In this document: piece by piece, positions 36,292-46,567 of the stretch
How the letters are laid out: the number at the start of each line of letters is the position of its first letter
How positions within the stretch are numbered: the stretch's first letter is position 1
NCBI RefSeq assembly: GCF_011303555.1
Contig: NZ_CP049868.1
Span: forward strand, 1,798,001 to 1,862,000
Direction: 5' to 3'
DNA length: 64,000 nt
Origin: Pedobacter sp. HDW13
Lineage (GTDB): Bacteria > Bacteroidota > Bacteroidia > Sphingobacteriales > Sphingobacteriaceae
Notes under the pieces: generated by a model
Database searches by the model: none
What the model was told of the DNA's origin: nothing
What the model saw: the letters and a program-made list of their open reading frames with translations, nothing else
Position numbers and translations under genes: made by a program

Positions 36292-39200
36292 TTAATTCAA
36301 TGTAAACCTTAAACTAAACCCAAAATTACTGAACGAGGTATTAAAGGTTTGCGAGGTATAAGGTTTGGTAATGTTCGAATCGTAAAATAACTTAATATTA
36401 AACTTCTGGTTTAACACATAATCAACACTTGGCCTAAGTGTAATATTTTTTGCTCCTGAAGAAACCTCTGCTTCGGTAATATCAGCCCGGTAAATAACCG
36501 TTTTATTATCGCGAATGGCTACATCAAGTTTAAAATCCATGTTGTTATCCATTTTTAAGCTTTTAAACCAGCCAAACGGGAAACGGAATTTATTGGTACG
36601 ATAACCCAGGCCTAAAACCATATTGTTTTCTGATAGTTGTGCCAGTTGACTGTTCGATAAACTTAAGCCTAACAAACGTGACCGGTTTAACTCAAAAGAA
36701 GCCGTCAGGTTATTTTTAAACCTCGTATCAATCCCAACCAGCGGAGCAAAGTACTCTGAAATGGTTACCTGCGCAAACTGGTATTCGGGTAAAAAGTTAT
36801 TGTTCACATCCCTGCTGCTAACCCCACCATTGGTTTCCTGATAGCGCAATAATGAATTGTAGCCATTAATGTTGTACATAGAACGGTAGCCATGCCTGAT
36901 ATCAACCGACGAAAATTTATCAGCAATAAAAGGAATGCGGGTTAAACCGCTATACGTTAAGTTCCAGTTTGGAAGCGGAATTTTAGGGAATGAATTCATT
37001 TTAACCTTTCCGGCATCCTTGCCCGAGTAGGCAGCCATAAAAGCAGAGATAATTACATCCTGACTTTCTTTACTATATCCGTCAGCAAAACCTCCGGTAG
37101 CTCCCGATGAATTAGGGTTTTGCGCACCCAACCTTCTCGAAATCACACTACGGTTATTCATAAATTGCTGGAACAAGCCCGAAACCCGGGTTGCATTATT
37201 TTCTTTAAACGCAGTACCTAAAGCAATGTAAGAAATGCTGTAATCACCCGTGGTAATGGCACTCAAATTTTCGAACGAAGACACACTGGCTACATACCTG
37301 AAATTGGTAGAGAAGTTACGTGTTTGCGCCTTGTTTGCTTTTAAGGTAATACGCAAATCTTTAAAAGGCTCTAGCTGACCGGTTAATTGTAAATCTTCGC
37401 GAAGCGTGTTAACATACAACTGGGTTTGCAAGGTATCCGTAGTTAACCAACCGTTGTTAAGGGCCATTTCGCGTATGTCGCGCTGACTACCAAAAGCAAA
37501 ACCTAAACCTGGTGCACCCGTGGCATTATCGATACCAAAATATCTGGTTGTTGGCAGATAACCCGGTAAGAAAATACCTTTGGTTTGCACAAAACTGGCA
37601 TTTACATTTTTTAAACTGGTTAAAATATTGATGAAAAAGTTTTTCGCCTTATTTCCATTGTCATCGTTACCGGCATTGCGGATAAAACCAAACTTATTGT
37701 ATAGTGTGGTTAGGTTTAAAGTCGGGTTAACCTGTACCGTACGGCTGTTTTGCACTGTATTACCTAAATTGATATTTGGATCGCGCAAGGTAGCCAGCGG
37801 CTCTGTTTGCCAGTTAAAATTGGTTCCGTAACGGGTTTTAACAGTAATCCAGTTTAAGCCTGGTATCTTATCAATCGGCAGGTTATAGGTAACGTTTAAG
37901 TTATGATTATAATCGGTTGTACGGCCTAAACGTTTTAAGTTTTCCCAAACGGTATCGCGTTTTAAACCTTCAATTCTGCCATCAGGTTCATCAATAATAG
38001 AATAGTTAGTGGCATTAAAATCTAACTGTAACGAACGGGTAAGGTTCCAGGCAATACCATAAACACGGCTCATGGTAAAGTTTTTATTAAAAGTGGTTCC
38101 GTAGCCCCTCTGATAAACGCCTATGGTATTGTTCGGGTCATTATTTCTCAAAGTATTTTCTGAGTATAAACGGTCTACATCAATCCTGAAATTAATGGCA
38201 CTTGGAAAAATACTGAAATTAAAATCTTTCAGTAAGGCCAGCATATTCGATTTTATGATTTTTTCGAACGGCGCAATAGTTTTAGCTTCTTTCGAATAGC
38301 TGTACTGTAACGATGCCCTATAGGTATTCTGGATACTGCTTTGATTAATAAAATCGCGGTGGTTATATTGGGTATAGGCATAACTTGCAGAGAAGTTTTC
38401 GATATCCCATAGCCTTACAGGTTTACTATTGTTGGTGCGTTCTTTCCTAACATTAGTAAAGTTAATCCCTCTCCTAACGGTATAATCCTGGGCAAAATTT
38501 AAAATAGAATCTTTTTGCTCTTTGGTTGATCGGTCTAAAGCATTTTTCAACTCAATATCCGGCGTTCTTGGGTTATACTGCGGCGTAGAAACCTGCTTAG
38601 AATAACTGACAAACATTGGTATTTTAACCCCTGATTTTTGTGGCAGGAATTTTCCTAGTTCCATAGCCGAAGATACATCCAGCAACACATTATCGGCACG
38701 GTTACGTTCGCTTACTTTCGAGTCAATTGAACCAAAACCAACGGTCGATTTACTGCCCGAAATATTTACGTCGGCAAAATCGGCCAGCTTTAAATTCAGT
38801 CTTCCTGTAGCTGCCCATCCGCCTTTTTCATCAAATTCTGTTAGCCTTAATTCGTTAAACCAAACCAGGGCATTTTTATCCTGTCCATCATCATTACCTA
38901 CATCGTTAGCCAGGCGAAGCGGATTTTTAATCCCCACCATGTAAACCCTCACTTTACTCATATCGGGCTGACCCTTAACCACAATGGTTCTGGCACCATC
39001 GGTATAAGTAAATGGAACGTTAATTGGCCATGGCTGCCCGTTGGCCTGTTTAGCCACATTCCGGGCAAGTTTGGCATTTTGGAAAAGCGTTAAATCGATA
39101 TCCATCCTGTTGGCTTCTGGCCAAATCGCATCCGGATCGCTGGTGCCTGGCGCAGTCACCTTCAATGGCATTACATATTCGTAATAGTTATCCTGATTAT

Positions 39201-42200
39201 CGGTTCCGATCCTTAAAAAGGCGTCCACATCGCCATCGTTTAATAGCTGGTTATTAACAGCCTCTGCATGCACAAACATCTCCAAATGTTTATATGACCT
39301 GAAATCGCTATAGGCAGTTTTAAATGCAGCGCGGCCATATCCATCTCTTAACGATTTTACCGTTACTGACAACGATTGCTCATTTAAACGGGTATCGCCA
39401 CGGTAGTTGCTGTAATCGCGCTCGCGCAGAATACCCGGAGGGGTAACATAAGGAATAGGCGAACGTTTACCGTTTTCCTCAATATTTACAGTCGATACTT
39501 CGATTGTAGAATTATCTGGCGTTAAAGCTGGCAAAGCCGGATCGACAATAACCTGTGCAGCCTGATTGGATGCATTGTACTCGCGCCACTCGCCACGGAT
39601 TAACTGTAGTTTTGCAAAACGCATAACTGCGGTATCGGCGAAGTTGGTCATAAACATCCTGAAAAAACGGATCGATTTAAAATCCTGAATACCGCCAACT
39701 TTTTGCTGGTACTGCCCGATTGGAATTCTGAACTGATACCAGGTTACTGCCTGGGTATTTCCGTTAGCTAGTTTAACCTGCGAGGTTACTTTATCGGTAA
39801 TGAAATTCTGACCAACATTTAAGTCGCCGGGACGAATAGAAACCTTGTACTGGAAATACTCGTCGCTTTGCGTCATGTTGTTATCGCGGTTGATATCTTC
39901 ACCATCTGGTAAAGAGGTTGAAGCCGAATTTTCCAATCCAAGTTCAGCCTGCGATTGTTGTGAGGTTTTAGAGTTACCCTCAGTTCCGTTGTATTTTTCG
40001 TAGCGTTTTAAAATGCCGGCATTAATCTGATCTAAAGCCGGACCTCTGAAATAAGCATAGTTATCTGATGATGGATCGGCATCAAGGGTGGCAGCGGCAT
40101 TGGCATTCAACTGCGATTTAATCTGGTTGATTTCGGCTGCGAACTTTGTCTTTTCATCTGCATCTGATAAACCATCTAAACCAACGTCCTGTGCCTTACG
40201 CGAATCTGCATTGTTATCGAAAGCCTGTACCACAGGTTGTAGTTTGGGTACTCGGCCCCAGACGGTTTCATCATATTTTGTCGGATCGTTCGTAGCCGGC
40301 AAACCATTCTCTAACGATTTCCGTCCATCTTTAAGAATATCCTCCGAAATATTTCCCAGGTTAAAATACAGATCTCCACCGCTCGAATTTGGTTTATAAA
40401 TAAACGGATCCATCACCCAAAGTTCAATAAAGCCAACGTTTAAGGCTTCAAAATCATTGGTTTCGATCTTCCGCTGAAAACCTGCCCAGCTATTTTGTGG
40501 TTGCAATAATGATCCGTCAGGTTTGAAACCTGTAGTACGGAAATTATAAGGTCCCCTAACCGTTGGGTAGTAAGCCACATCAAAAGTGGTAATATTTAAG
40601 GCCTGTCCGGTTGCGGTTTCTTTGAAAGGAAAAACCTCCTGTTCTATTACTTCCCTAACATAGTGGTTAGAAAGCTCGGCCCTGTTATTTCTGATATTGG
40701 CCGGTGTAGTTGAAGCTGCCGAATTGTAAAAAGTCGGGTCGATATTATAAAAGGCTACCCTTGCCCTGTTGTATCCGTACGAAAGATCGTTCGACCGGTC
40801 GAACTCCTGAAACAGTTGAGGTGTACCCGATAACTGCCATGAAATAGCACTTTTTAAATCGATAACTGAACGCGAAGCTTCAAAGTCATCGAGATAACTC
40901 ACTCCGTTTTTACTACCTGCAAAATTCAAAGCCCTAGGGTGCCCGGGAATTAACTGTGCAAACTCCCCATAAAAAGTAACGCTCGATGGCGCCTTGGTAG
41001 AAATAAGTGGAATTTTATCAACCAGCTTGGTTAAAAATCTTGATGGCGAACTGTAGTTGATATCCGCTCCCCAAATGGTATTCGAAATGGGTTCTTCGCC
41101 AATATTCACTTTTTGGGTAAGCGGTTTTTCCGTCAGGTTCATTATGGTACCACCTAAATTCAGTTTGTTGTTTACGCGGTAATCTAAACGGGTACCAAAA
41201 AGCGAGCGCTGTTGTAAACCAAAAAGCTCGTTATTTTCGGTTGTAATGCGAATAGGCTGCCCCGAAACCAAAAGTGCCTGGTTAATTACGCTTACCCTTC
41301 CACCCTGGTAATCAACAGTAAAATCTACACCCTCGGTTAAAGGCATCGTACCGGCAAAAACCTTTACCGATCCTTCAGGAACATTAATGGCATTTAAACT
41401 AAATTCAGAAGAAATATCAGACTGATAGTTTACTTTAATCACGTAACGGTTCTGATTTTGGAACAATTGCTTGGCAATGGTTTGTGTCGAATCGTAAAGT
41501 GCAGTAAAAGTATATTTATCTATCAAAGCCTGTTCGCCTGGTAAAAATTTCGCGGCCAAATCCTTTCCAAATGGTTCTATCACCGGAAATATAATTCTTC
41601 CGTTTGCAGGGTCGATGGTAATATAACCCGTATTGGTGTTGGTTACCAGCGAAGTTTGTCCGTTGCTGCCGGTTCCAAATAAACTTGGGATATTGGAATT
41701 ACTGGCTGTAGAATAGGAGCCAAAGGCATTATTTGCTGCGACAAAATCGAAAACCCCATCGGGTCTACGCTCATTCTGCTGGTTTAAACGGTCAAATTCG
41801 GTTAGAGCAATCCACTGTTTATTGGCTGTATTCTGCCCTTCGGTCATTACCGGATTATCAACACCCGTTTGGTTGTCGATTCGGTAAATGTCCAGTTTAA
41901 AATTCTGGCTGCTGATCTGATATCCACCTATTGAGTAGATGTTTTTCATCATCAAATCCCATGTTGGAAGCGAGATTTTGGTGGTTTCGTTCTTTAATAA
42001 TTTGGTGTAAAGTACTTTTGGTTTAGCAGCGTCAAAAGGTATGTCAGTAGAGAACTCACCCACCTGGTATTCTACTCCATTATAGGTATAACGGTAGGCA
42101 ACCGACAAAACTTCATCGGCATTGAGTGGATTATTTAGTGACAAATAACCCAACTGCGGTTGAAAAGTAAACTCTCTTTCCGTTAATCTCCTTGCATAAG

Positions 42201-43488
42201 TTAATTTGGCAAAGTTATCTGTACCAGCCATGTATGGCGGACTTGACTGAAAGAAAGATATAACAGCATTAGAATTGGTCTCCCTGATAGCTCCACCCTG
42301 ATAAGCATTTAATTGCGAAATCAGGTTATTGGATTGTTGAGAGAAACCGGCAGCAGTTGTTCCTGCAGGCAGACCTGAAGTACCGCCTGTAATTAAGTTA
42401 TTATAAGGTGTATTCTCACCTAAATCAAGCAAACCCAAAACATCTCTCGAATCGGAAGTATTGCCAGCTTTATTGGTAATCCATACCTCAATTTTAGTAA
42501 TCTGAATTGGTGAGGTAATAATTGGCGCATTAGCCAGATTTTTATTGTAATTATTTCTAAAATACTGCGAAAGGAAATAGTGCTTATTGGCCTCGTAGCT
42601 ATCGATATTTACGGTTGTGGTATTTTGCTGGGCACCATTGGTAATTTTAATTTCGCGTGATTCGGATTTCTGTTGGGTGTAAACACTGGTTACATTTAAA
42701 CGTCCGAATTTTAGCTGTGTTTTAATACCAAAAAGTGCCTGTGTTCCGGTAATTAAAGAGGTATTTAAAGGTAAACTTACGTTACCGGCCTCAATTTTCT
42801 GGATAATATCATCTTTACCACCGGTATAATCGAGTTTAATCTGGTTTTCGAAATCGAACTGCGCCTCGGTATTGTAATTACTTTTTATTTTCAGTTTTGT
42901 TCCGATATTTCCTACCAGGTCCATCTGAATCCTTTGGTTAAAATCGAAATTGGTTTGAACTCTTTGTCTTTCGTTAAAAAGCGGATTTTCATTTTTATTT
43001 ACACGGCCTAAAAACGTAAGCTCGGCCTCACCACGTGGTTGAATATCAATGGTGGTACCGCCAAATAATTTTTCGAAGGCCTTGCTGTTTACCTGAATTT
43101 GCGGGATAATGCCTGTACTCCGGTAATCGCTCACCTCTGCATTGGAAATGCTACGCCAGTTACCGCGTTTAATTTCACTGTTTACCAGGCGCTGATATTC
43201 ATCGATGGTTAAATACTGGGTATTGAGTACAAATTGCTCGCCTATCAGTTCTTTAACGATATAGCGTTTGTTTTTGGCATCGTATTCTACTACGCGCTTT
43301 AAATTACTGGGCGCAGGATAAAATGGATTAACAGATGGCCCAAGGCCTAAACGTTCCTTTTCACGTAAACTAAAGTTATTTTTTTTAACAACAGTATCCG
43401 CTTTGCTTGGAACAACTTGAGAGAAGGCGTTTTGAGTAGCAATTAATAAAAGGGGGATGAGAAACAGAAATGTAGATATTCTCTTCAA
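36292..43488 (-). CDS. sprA: SprA, outer-membrane translocon of the type 9 secretion system
   Basis: The 2398-residue protein begins with a signal peptide (1-23, MKRISTFLFLIPLLL to AFSQ) and is as long as Flavobacterium SprA (about 2400 residues). SprA is a giant single-chain beta-barrel that carries proteins with C-terminal type 9 signals through the outer membrane and is needed for gliding in motile relatives. Visible features include repeated barrel strands with alternating hydrophobic residues, FLPGEQALIDKYTFTALY in the first part, and a C-terminal strand ending FGFSLRFTLN. It follows ruvA by 12 bases in what looks like an operon with malic enzyme, on the minus strand. Full length with no break supports a working type 9 system. 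Confidence 0.93.
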   Translation of the reverse strand: MKRISTFLFLIPLLLIATQNAFSQVVPSKADTVVKKNNFSLREKERLGLGPSVNPFYPAPSNLKRVVEYDAKNKRYIVKELIGEQFVLNTQYLTIDEYQRLVNSEIKRGNWRSISNAEVSDYRSTGIIPQIQVNSKAFEKLFGGTTIDIQPRGEAELTFLGRVNKNENPLFNERQRVQTNFDFNQRIQMDLVGNIGTKLKIKSNYNTEAQFDFENQIKLDYTGGKDDIIQKIEAGNVSLPLNTSLITGTQALFGIKTQLKFGRLNVTSVYTQQKSESREIKITNGAQQNTTTVNIDSYEANKHYFLSQYFRNNYNKNLANAPIITSPIQITKIEVWITNKAGNTSDSRDVLGLLDLGENTPYNNLITGGTSGLPAGTTAAGFSQQSNNLISQLNAYQGGAIRETNSNAVISFFQSSPPYMAGTDNFAKLTYARRLTEREFTFQPQLGYLSLNNPLNADEVLSVAYRYTYNGVEYQVGEFSTDIPFDAAKPKVLYTKLLKNETTKISLPTWDLMMKNIYSIGGYQISSQNFKLDIYRIDNQTGVDNPVMTEGQNTANKQWIALTEFDRLNQQNERRPDGVFDFVAANNAFGSYSTASNSNIPSLFGTGSNGQTSLVTNTNTGYITIDPANGRIIFPVIEPFGKDLAAKFLPGEQALIDKYTFTALYDSTQTIAKQLFQNQNRYVIKVNYQSDISSEFSLNAINVPEGSVKVFAGTMPLTEGVDFTVDYQGGRVSVINQALLVSGQPIRITTENNELFGLQQRSLFGTRLDYRVNNKLNLGGTIMNLTEKPLTQKVNIGEEPISNTIWGADINYSSPSRFLTKLVDKIPLISTKAPSSVTFYGEFAQLIPGHPRALNFAGSKNGVSYLDDFEASRSVIDLKSAISWQLSGTPQLFQEFDRSNDLSYGYNRARVAFYNIDPTFYNSAASTTPANIRNNRAELSNHYVREVIEQEVFPFKETATGQALNITTFDVAYYPTVRGPYNFRTTGFKPDGSLLQPQNSWAGFQRKIETNDFEALNVGFIELWVMDPFIYKPNSSGGDLYFNLGNISEDILKDGRKSLENGLPATNDPTKYDETVWGRVPKLQPVVQAFDNNADSRKAQDVGLDGLSDADEKTKFAAEINQIKSQLNANAAATLDADPSSDNYAYFRGPALDQINAGILKRYEKYNGTEGNSKTSQQSQAELGLENSASTSLPDGEDINRDNNMTQSDEYFQYKVSIRPGDLNVGQNFITDKVTSQVKLANGNTQAVTWYQFRIPIGQYQQKVGGIQDFKSIRFFRMFMTNFADTAVMRFAKLQLIRGEWREYNASNQAAQVIVDPALPALTPDNSTIEVSTVNIEENGKRSPIPYVTPPGILRERDYSNYRGDTRLNEQSLSVTVKSLRDGYGRAAFKTAYSDFRSYKHLEMFVHAEAVNNQLLNDGDVDAFLRIGTDNQDNYYEYVMPLKVTAPGTSDPDAIWPEANRMDIDLTLFQNAKLARNVAKQANGQPWPINVPFTYTDGARTIVVKGQPDMSKVRVYMVGIKNPLRLANDVGNDDGQDKNALVWFNELRLTEFDEKGGWAATGRLNLKLADFADVNISGSKSTVGFGSIDSKVSERNRADNVLLDVSSAMELGKFLPQKSGVKIPMFVSYSKQVSTPQYNPRTPDIELKNALDRSTKEQKDSILNFAQDYTVRRGINFTNVRKERTNNSKPVRLWDIENFSASYAYTQYNHRDFINQSSIQNTYRASLQYSYSKEAKTIAPFEKIIKSNMLALLKDFNFSIFPSAINFRIDVDRLYSENTLRNNDPNNTIGVYQRGYGTTFNKNFTMSRVYGIAWNLTRSLQLDFNATNYSIIDEPDGRIEGLKRDTVWENLKRLGRTTDYNHNLNVTYNLPIDKIPGLNWITVKTRYGTNFNWQTEPLATLRDPNINLGNTVQNSRTVQVNPTLNLTTLYNKFGFIRNAGNDDNGNKAKNFFINILTSLKNVNASFVQTKGIFLPGYLPTTRYFGIDNATGAPGLGFAFGSQRDIREMALNNGWLTTDTLQTQLYVNTLREDLQLTGQLEPFKDLRITLKANKAQTRNFSTNFRYVASVSSFENLSAITTGDYSISYIALGTAFKENNATRVSGLFQQFMNNRSVISRRLGAQNPNSSGATGGFADGYSKESQDVIISAFMAAYSGKDAGKVKMNSFPKIPLPNWNLTYSGLTRIPFIADKFSSVDIRHGYRSMYNINGYNSLLRYQETNGGVSSRDVNNNFLPEYQFAQVTISEYFAPLVGIDTRFKNNLTASFELNRSRLLGLSLSNSQLAQLSENNMVLGLGYRTNKFRFPFGWFKSLKMDNNMDFKLDVAIRDNKTVIYRADITEAEVSSGAKNITLRPSVDYVLNQKFNIKLFYDSNITKPYTSQTFNTSFSNFGFSLRFTLN

Positions 43489-43500
43489 AGGCGTTAAGAT

Positions 43501-44085
43501 CTATAAGGTTTTCAAGGCATATTTAATTAGTTGTTCAACCGAAAGTGTTCCCTCATTCACTTTTAATATCTGATCTATAGTTTTTTCGGCAGTTTGTTTG
43601 GCAAATCCGAGCATTACCAATGCTGATAACGCTTCATCTTTAACAGTATTGTGTAAAGGCATAGAAATTAATGAATCTGCGCCTTCTTTTTTCAGTTTAT
43701 CCTGTAATTCAAGAACCAGGCGTTGTGCTGTTTTTGCACCCAGGCCCTTAATGCGTTGAATAAGTGGCAAATCGGCCTTAATTATTGCCGTTTGAATTTC
43801 CACAGGGGTAATGGACGATAAAATCATCCGTCCGGTATTGGGCCCGATTCCTGATACCGAAATCAGGTGTAAAAATAAACGGCGTTCGCCTTCATCGGCG
43901 AAGCCGTATAATGTGTGTGCATCTTCTTTTACATGCAGCCAGGTATAAATTTTACACCTTTCTGCATCGCCCAAAGCACTGTAAGTATTTAATGAAATAT
44001 TTATATGATAGCCTATACCTCCGGCTTCTACCACAACATAAGCTGGGTTTTTAAACGTCAATTTACCGTCGATATAGGCGTACAT
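43501..44085 (-). CDS. ruvA: Holliday junction branch migration protein RuvA
   Basis: The 194-residue protein has the three RuvA parts: an N-terminal OB fold (MYAYIDGKLTFKNPAYVVVEAGG, with LHVKEDAHTLYGFADEGERRLF), a middle helix-hairpin-helix region (SVSGIGPNTGRMILSS, RIKGLGAKTAQRLVLEL) and a C-terminal three-helix domain (VKDEALSALVMLGFAKQTAEKTI) that contacts RuvB. RuvA tetramers hold Holliday junctions. It lies between the malic enzyme gene (6-base gap) and sprA (12-base gap) on the minus strand. Confidence 0.95.
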   Translation of the reverse strand: MYAYIDGKLTFKNPAYVVVEAGGIGYHINISLNTYSALGDAERCKIYTWLHVKEDAHTLYGFADEGERRLFLHLISVSGIGPNTGRMILSSITPVEIQTAIIKADLPLIQRIKGLGAKTAQRLVLELQDKLKKEGADSLISMPLHNTVKDEALSALVMLGFAKQTAEKTIDQILKVNEGTLSVEQLIKYALKTL

Positions 44086-44091
44086 GTAATT

Positions 44092-46410
44092 CTACTTCTT
44101 GGTTGATTTGGTAAATATACCTTTTCGTTTCGAAGTTCCAGCAATTTCTTCTTTGGCTTGAACATCTACTACTGCAATAGTAACCATATTTACGATCTCA
44201 CGCACCGAACTTCCTAACTGAACAATATGAACAGGCTTGTTTAATCCCAATAAAATTGGCCCAACTGCCTCTGCTCCACCCAGCTCTTGTAACAATTTGT
44301 ACGCAATGTTACCTGACTCTAAATTCGGGAACACCAAAGTATTTGCAGGAGCATCGGCCAGGGTACTGAAAGGAAAGTTATCTTTCAATAATTCGTTGTT
44401 AATGGCGAAGTTTCCTTGCATCTCTCCATCAACCACTACATCGGGATGATTTTTATGCAAAAGATTTACGGTTTCTCTTACTTTGTTTGGCGTTACACCA
44501 TCGTTTGAGCCAAAGTTTGAATAAGATAATAAAGCAATACGTGGCTTAATGTTAAACTGTTTAACCGATTTATCCAGTAATAAGGTAATATCTACCAGTT
44601 CTTCTGCAGTCGGATCAACATTTACAGTTGTATCGCCAAAGAAAACCGGACCTTTTTTGGTCATCATCATATACATACCAGCCACACGTTTTACGCTTGG
44701 ATCAACACCAATTACGTGTAATGCAGGCTTAATAGTCGATCCGTAATTTTTGGTTAAACCAGAAATCATGGCATCAGCTTCGCCAAACTCAACCATCGAT
44801 GCACCGTAATAGTTACGGTCTCTCAATAATTTAGTCGCATCGGTTAATGAAATACCCTTACGCTGACGTTTTTTATAAAGCGCCTCGGCATATTGTTTAG
44901 TTTTATCAGGGTTCTGCATCTGATCGATTATTTCTACACCTTCAAGTTCTAAACCATGCTCATCAATAATGGCTTGTATTTTATCTTTATTTCCTAAAAG
45001 GATCGGAATCGCAATATTTTCGTCGTTAACGATCTGCGCTGCTTTTAAGATTTTATAGTTGTCTGCTTCAGCAAAAACCACACGCTTCGGATCCGTTTTG
45101 GCTTTAGTGGTAATGGCACGCATAATGGCATCATCCAAACCTAAACGTTTTCTCAGTTCTTCGGTATAAGCATCCCAATCGGTAATGATTTTACGGGCAA
45201 CACCACTTTCAATAGCAGCTTTGGCTACAGCAGTAGAAACTTCGGTAATTAACCTGAAATCTACTGGTTTAGGAATGATATAGTCTTTACCAAATTTAAG
45301 GTTGCGGGCATTATAGGCCAGGTTTACCGATTCCGGAACCGATTTTTTAGCCAGCTCGGCAATCGCTTTAACCGCAGCAATTTTCATGGGCTCGTTAATG
45401 CTGGTTGCACGTACATCAAGCGCACCACGGAAAATATAAGGGAAACCTAAAACGTTGTTAACCTGGTTAGGATAATCAGAACGGCCGGTTGCCATAATGA
45501 TATCTTTACGGGTTTTGATCGCCAGCTCGTAAGCGATCTCAGGATTAGGGTTCGACATGGCAAAAACAATCGGGTTTTTCGCCATCGAGTTCAACATATC
45601 TACGCTAACACAATCAGCAGAAGAAAGACCGATGAAAACATCCGAATCTTTCATGGCTTCTTCTAAAGTGTTGATCTTTCTGTCGGTAGCAAATTCTGCT
45701 TTAATCGCATCAAGCGACTCGCGGTCTTTGCGGATTACACCAGAACGGTCGCACATTACGATATTCTCTTTTTTAGCGCCTAAAGAAACATATAATTTGG
45801 TACAAGAAATTGCAGCGGCACCAGCACCATTAACTACAATTTTAATCTTATCCATTTTTTTCTTGATGATTTCGCAGGCATTTAATAAGGCTGCAGCAGA
45901 AATAATTGCGGTACCGTGTTGGTCATCGTGCATTACCGGAATGTTCATCTCTTCCTTTAAACGGCGTTCGATTTCGAAACATTCTGGAGCTTTAATATCC
46001 TCAAGGTTTACACCTCCAAAGGTTGGCTCTAAAGCTTTAACGATTTTTACAAAATCATCTACGTTTTTGGTATCCAGCTCTAAATCGAATACGTCGATAT
46101 CGGCAAAGATTTTGAAAAGTAAACCTTTACCTTCCATTACCGGCTTTCCGGCTTCAGGGCCAATATCGCCCAAACCTAATACGGCTGTACCATTACTGAT
46201 TACCGCAACAAGGTTTCCTTTTGCGGTGTACTTATAAACATCTTCTTTATTTTCTGCTATTTGCAAGCAAGGCTCGGCTACTCCCGGCGAGTACGCGAGG
46301 GTTAAATCTCTCTGCGAATTTGTAGGTTTTGTTGGAATTACCTGTATCTTTCCTGGACGGCCTTGTGCGTGATAATCAAGCGCATCTTGCTTTCTAGTGG
46401 TTTTACTCAT
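44092..46410 (-). CDS. maeB: NADP-dependent malic enzyme with C-terminal phosphotransacetylase-like domain
   Basis: Residues 1-430 form malic enzyme: YSPGVAEPCLQI, NGTAVLGLGDIGPEAGKPVMEGK, the MPVMHDDQHGTAIISAAALLN segment in close form, and a Rossmann NAD(P) site with IVVNGAGAAAISC. The C-terminal part (about 440-770) is a phosphate acetyl/butyryltransferase-like domain (VVFAEADNYKILKAAQIV, then GKP-type loops), which in MaeB proteins is usually regulatory and senses acetyl-CoA. Malate plus NADP gives pyruvate, CO2 and NADPH. ATG 46410 (MSKTTRKQDAL) is chosen. A start at 46461 would pass through the -7 box at 46434-46441. 772 residues. Confidence 0.93.
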   Translation of the reverse strand: MSKTTRKQDALDYHAQGRPGKIQVIPTKPTNSQRDLTLAYSPGVAEPCLQIAENKEDVYKYTAKGNLVAVISNGTAVLGLGDIGPEAGKPVMEGKGLLFKIFADIDVFDLELDTKNVDDFVKIVKALEPTFGGVNLEDIKAPECFEIERRLKEEMNIPVMHDDQHGTAIISAAALLNACEIIKKKMDKIKIVVNGAGAAAISCTKLYVSLGAKKENIVMCDRSGVIRKDRESLDAIKAEFATDRKINTLEEAMKDSDVFIGLSSADCVSVDMLNSMAKNPIVFAMSNPNPEIAYELAIKTRKDIIMATGRSDYPNQVNNVLGFPYIFRGALDVRATSINEPMKIAAVKAIAELAKKSVPESVNLAYNARNLKFGKDYIIPKPVDFRLITEVSTAVAKAAIESGVARKIITDWDAYTEELRKRLGLDDAIMRAITTKAKTDPKRVVFAEADNYKILKAAQIVNDENIAIPILLGNKDKIQAIIDEHGLELEGVEIIDQMQNPDKTKQYAEALYKKRQRKGISLTDATKLLRDRNYYGASMVEFGEADAMISGLTKNYGSTIKPALHVIGVDPSVKRVAGMYMMMTKKGPVFFGDTTVNVDPTAEELVDITLLLDKSVKQFNIKPRIALLSYSNFGSNDGVTPNKVRETVNLLHKNHPDVVVDGEMQGNFAINNELLKDNFPFSTLADAPANTLVFPNLESGNIAYKLLQELGGAEAVGPILLGLNKPVHIVQLGSSVREIVNMVTIAVVDVQAKEEIAGTSKRKGIFTKSTKK

Positions 46411-46433
46411 TACGTAACTTATTAGTGACGGCG

Positions 46434-46441
46434 CAAAGGTA
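46434..46441 (-). promoter_or_regulatory. -7 box of the malic enzyme-ruvA-sprA unit
   Basis: TACCTTTG on the minus strand matches TAnnTTTG and lies 23 bases before the chosen ATG at 46410. No TTG sits at the ideal distance. The box argues against the upstream ATG at 46461. Confidence 0.38.
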
Positions 46442-46567
46442 CAATTCTTTTTATGAGGCATAAAATAAAAAGCCCTCCAAAAAAGTTTAATCTGGGTTTA
46501 GTAAAAAATTGAGTTAACATAACAAGAAGAACTCATTATTTCAACCTTGCAAATGTGATAGCAAAAT

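Noticed and set aside
46411..46461. ATG start of malic enzyme at 46461
   Set aside because: It would place the -7 box inside the coding region and adds residues not seen in the family; MSKTTRKQDAL at 46410 fits.
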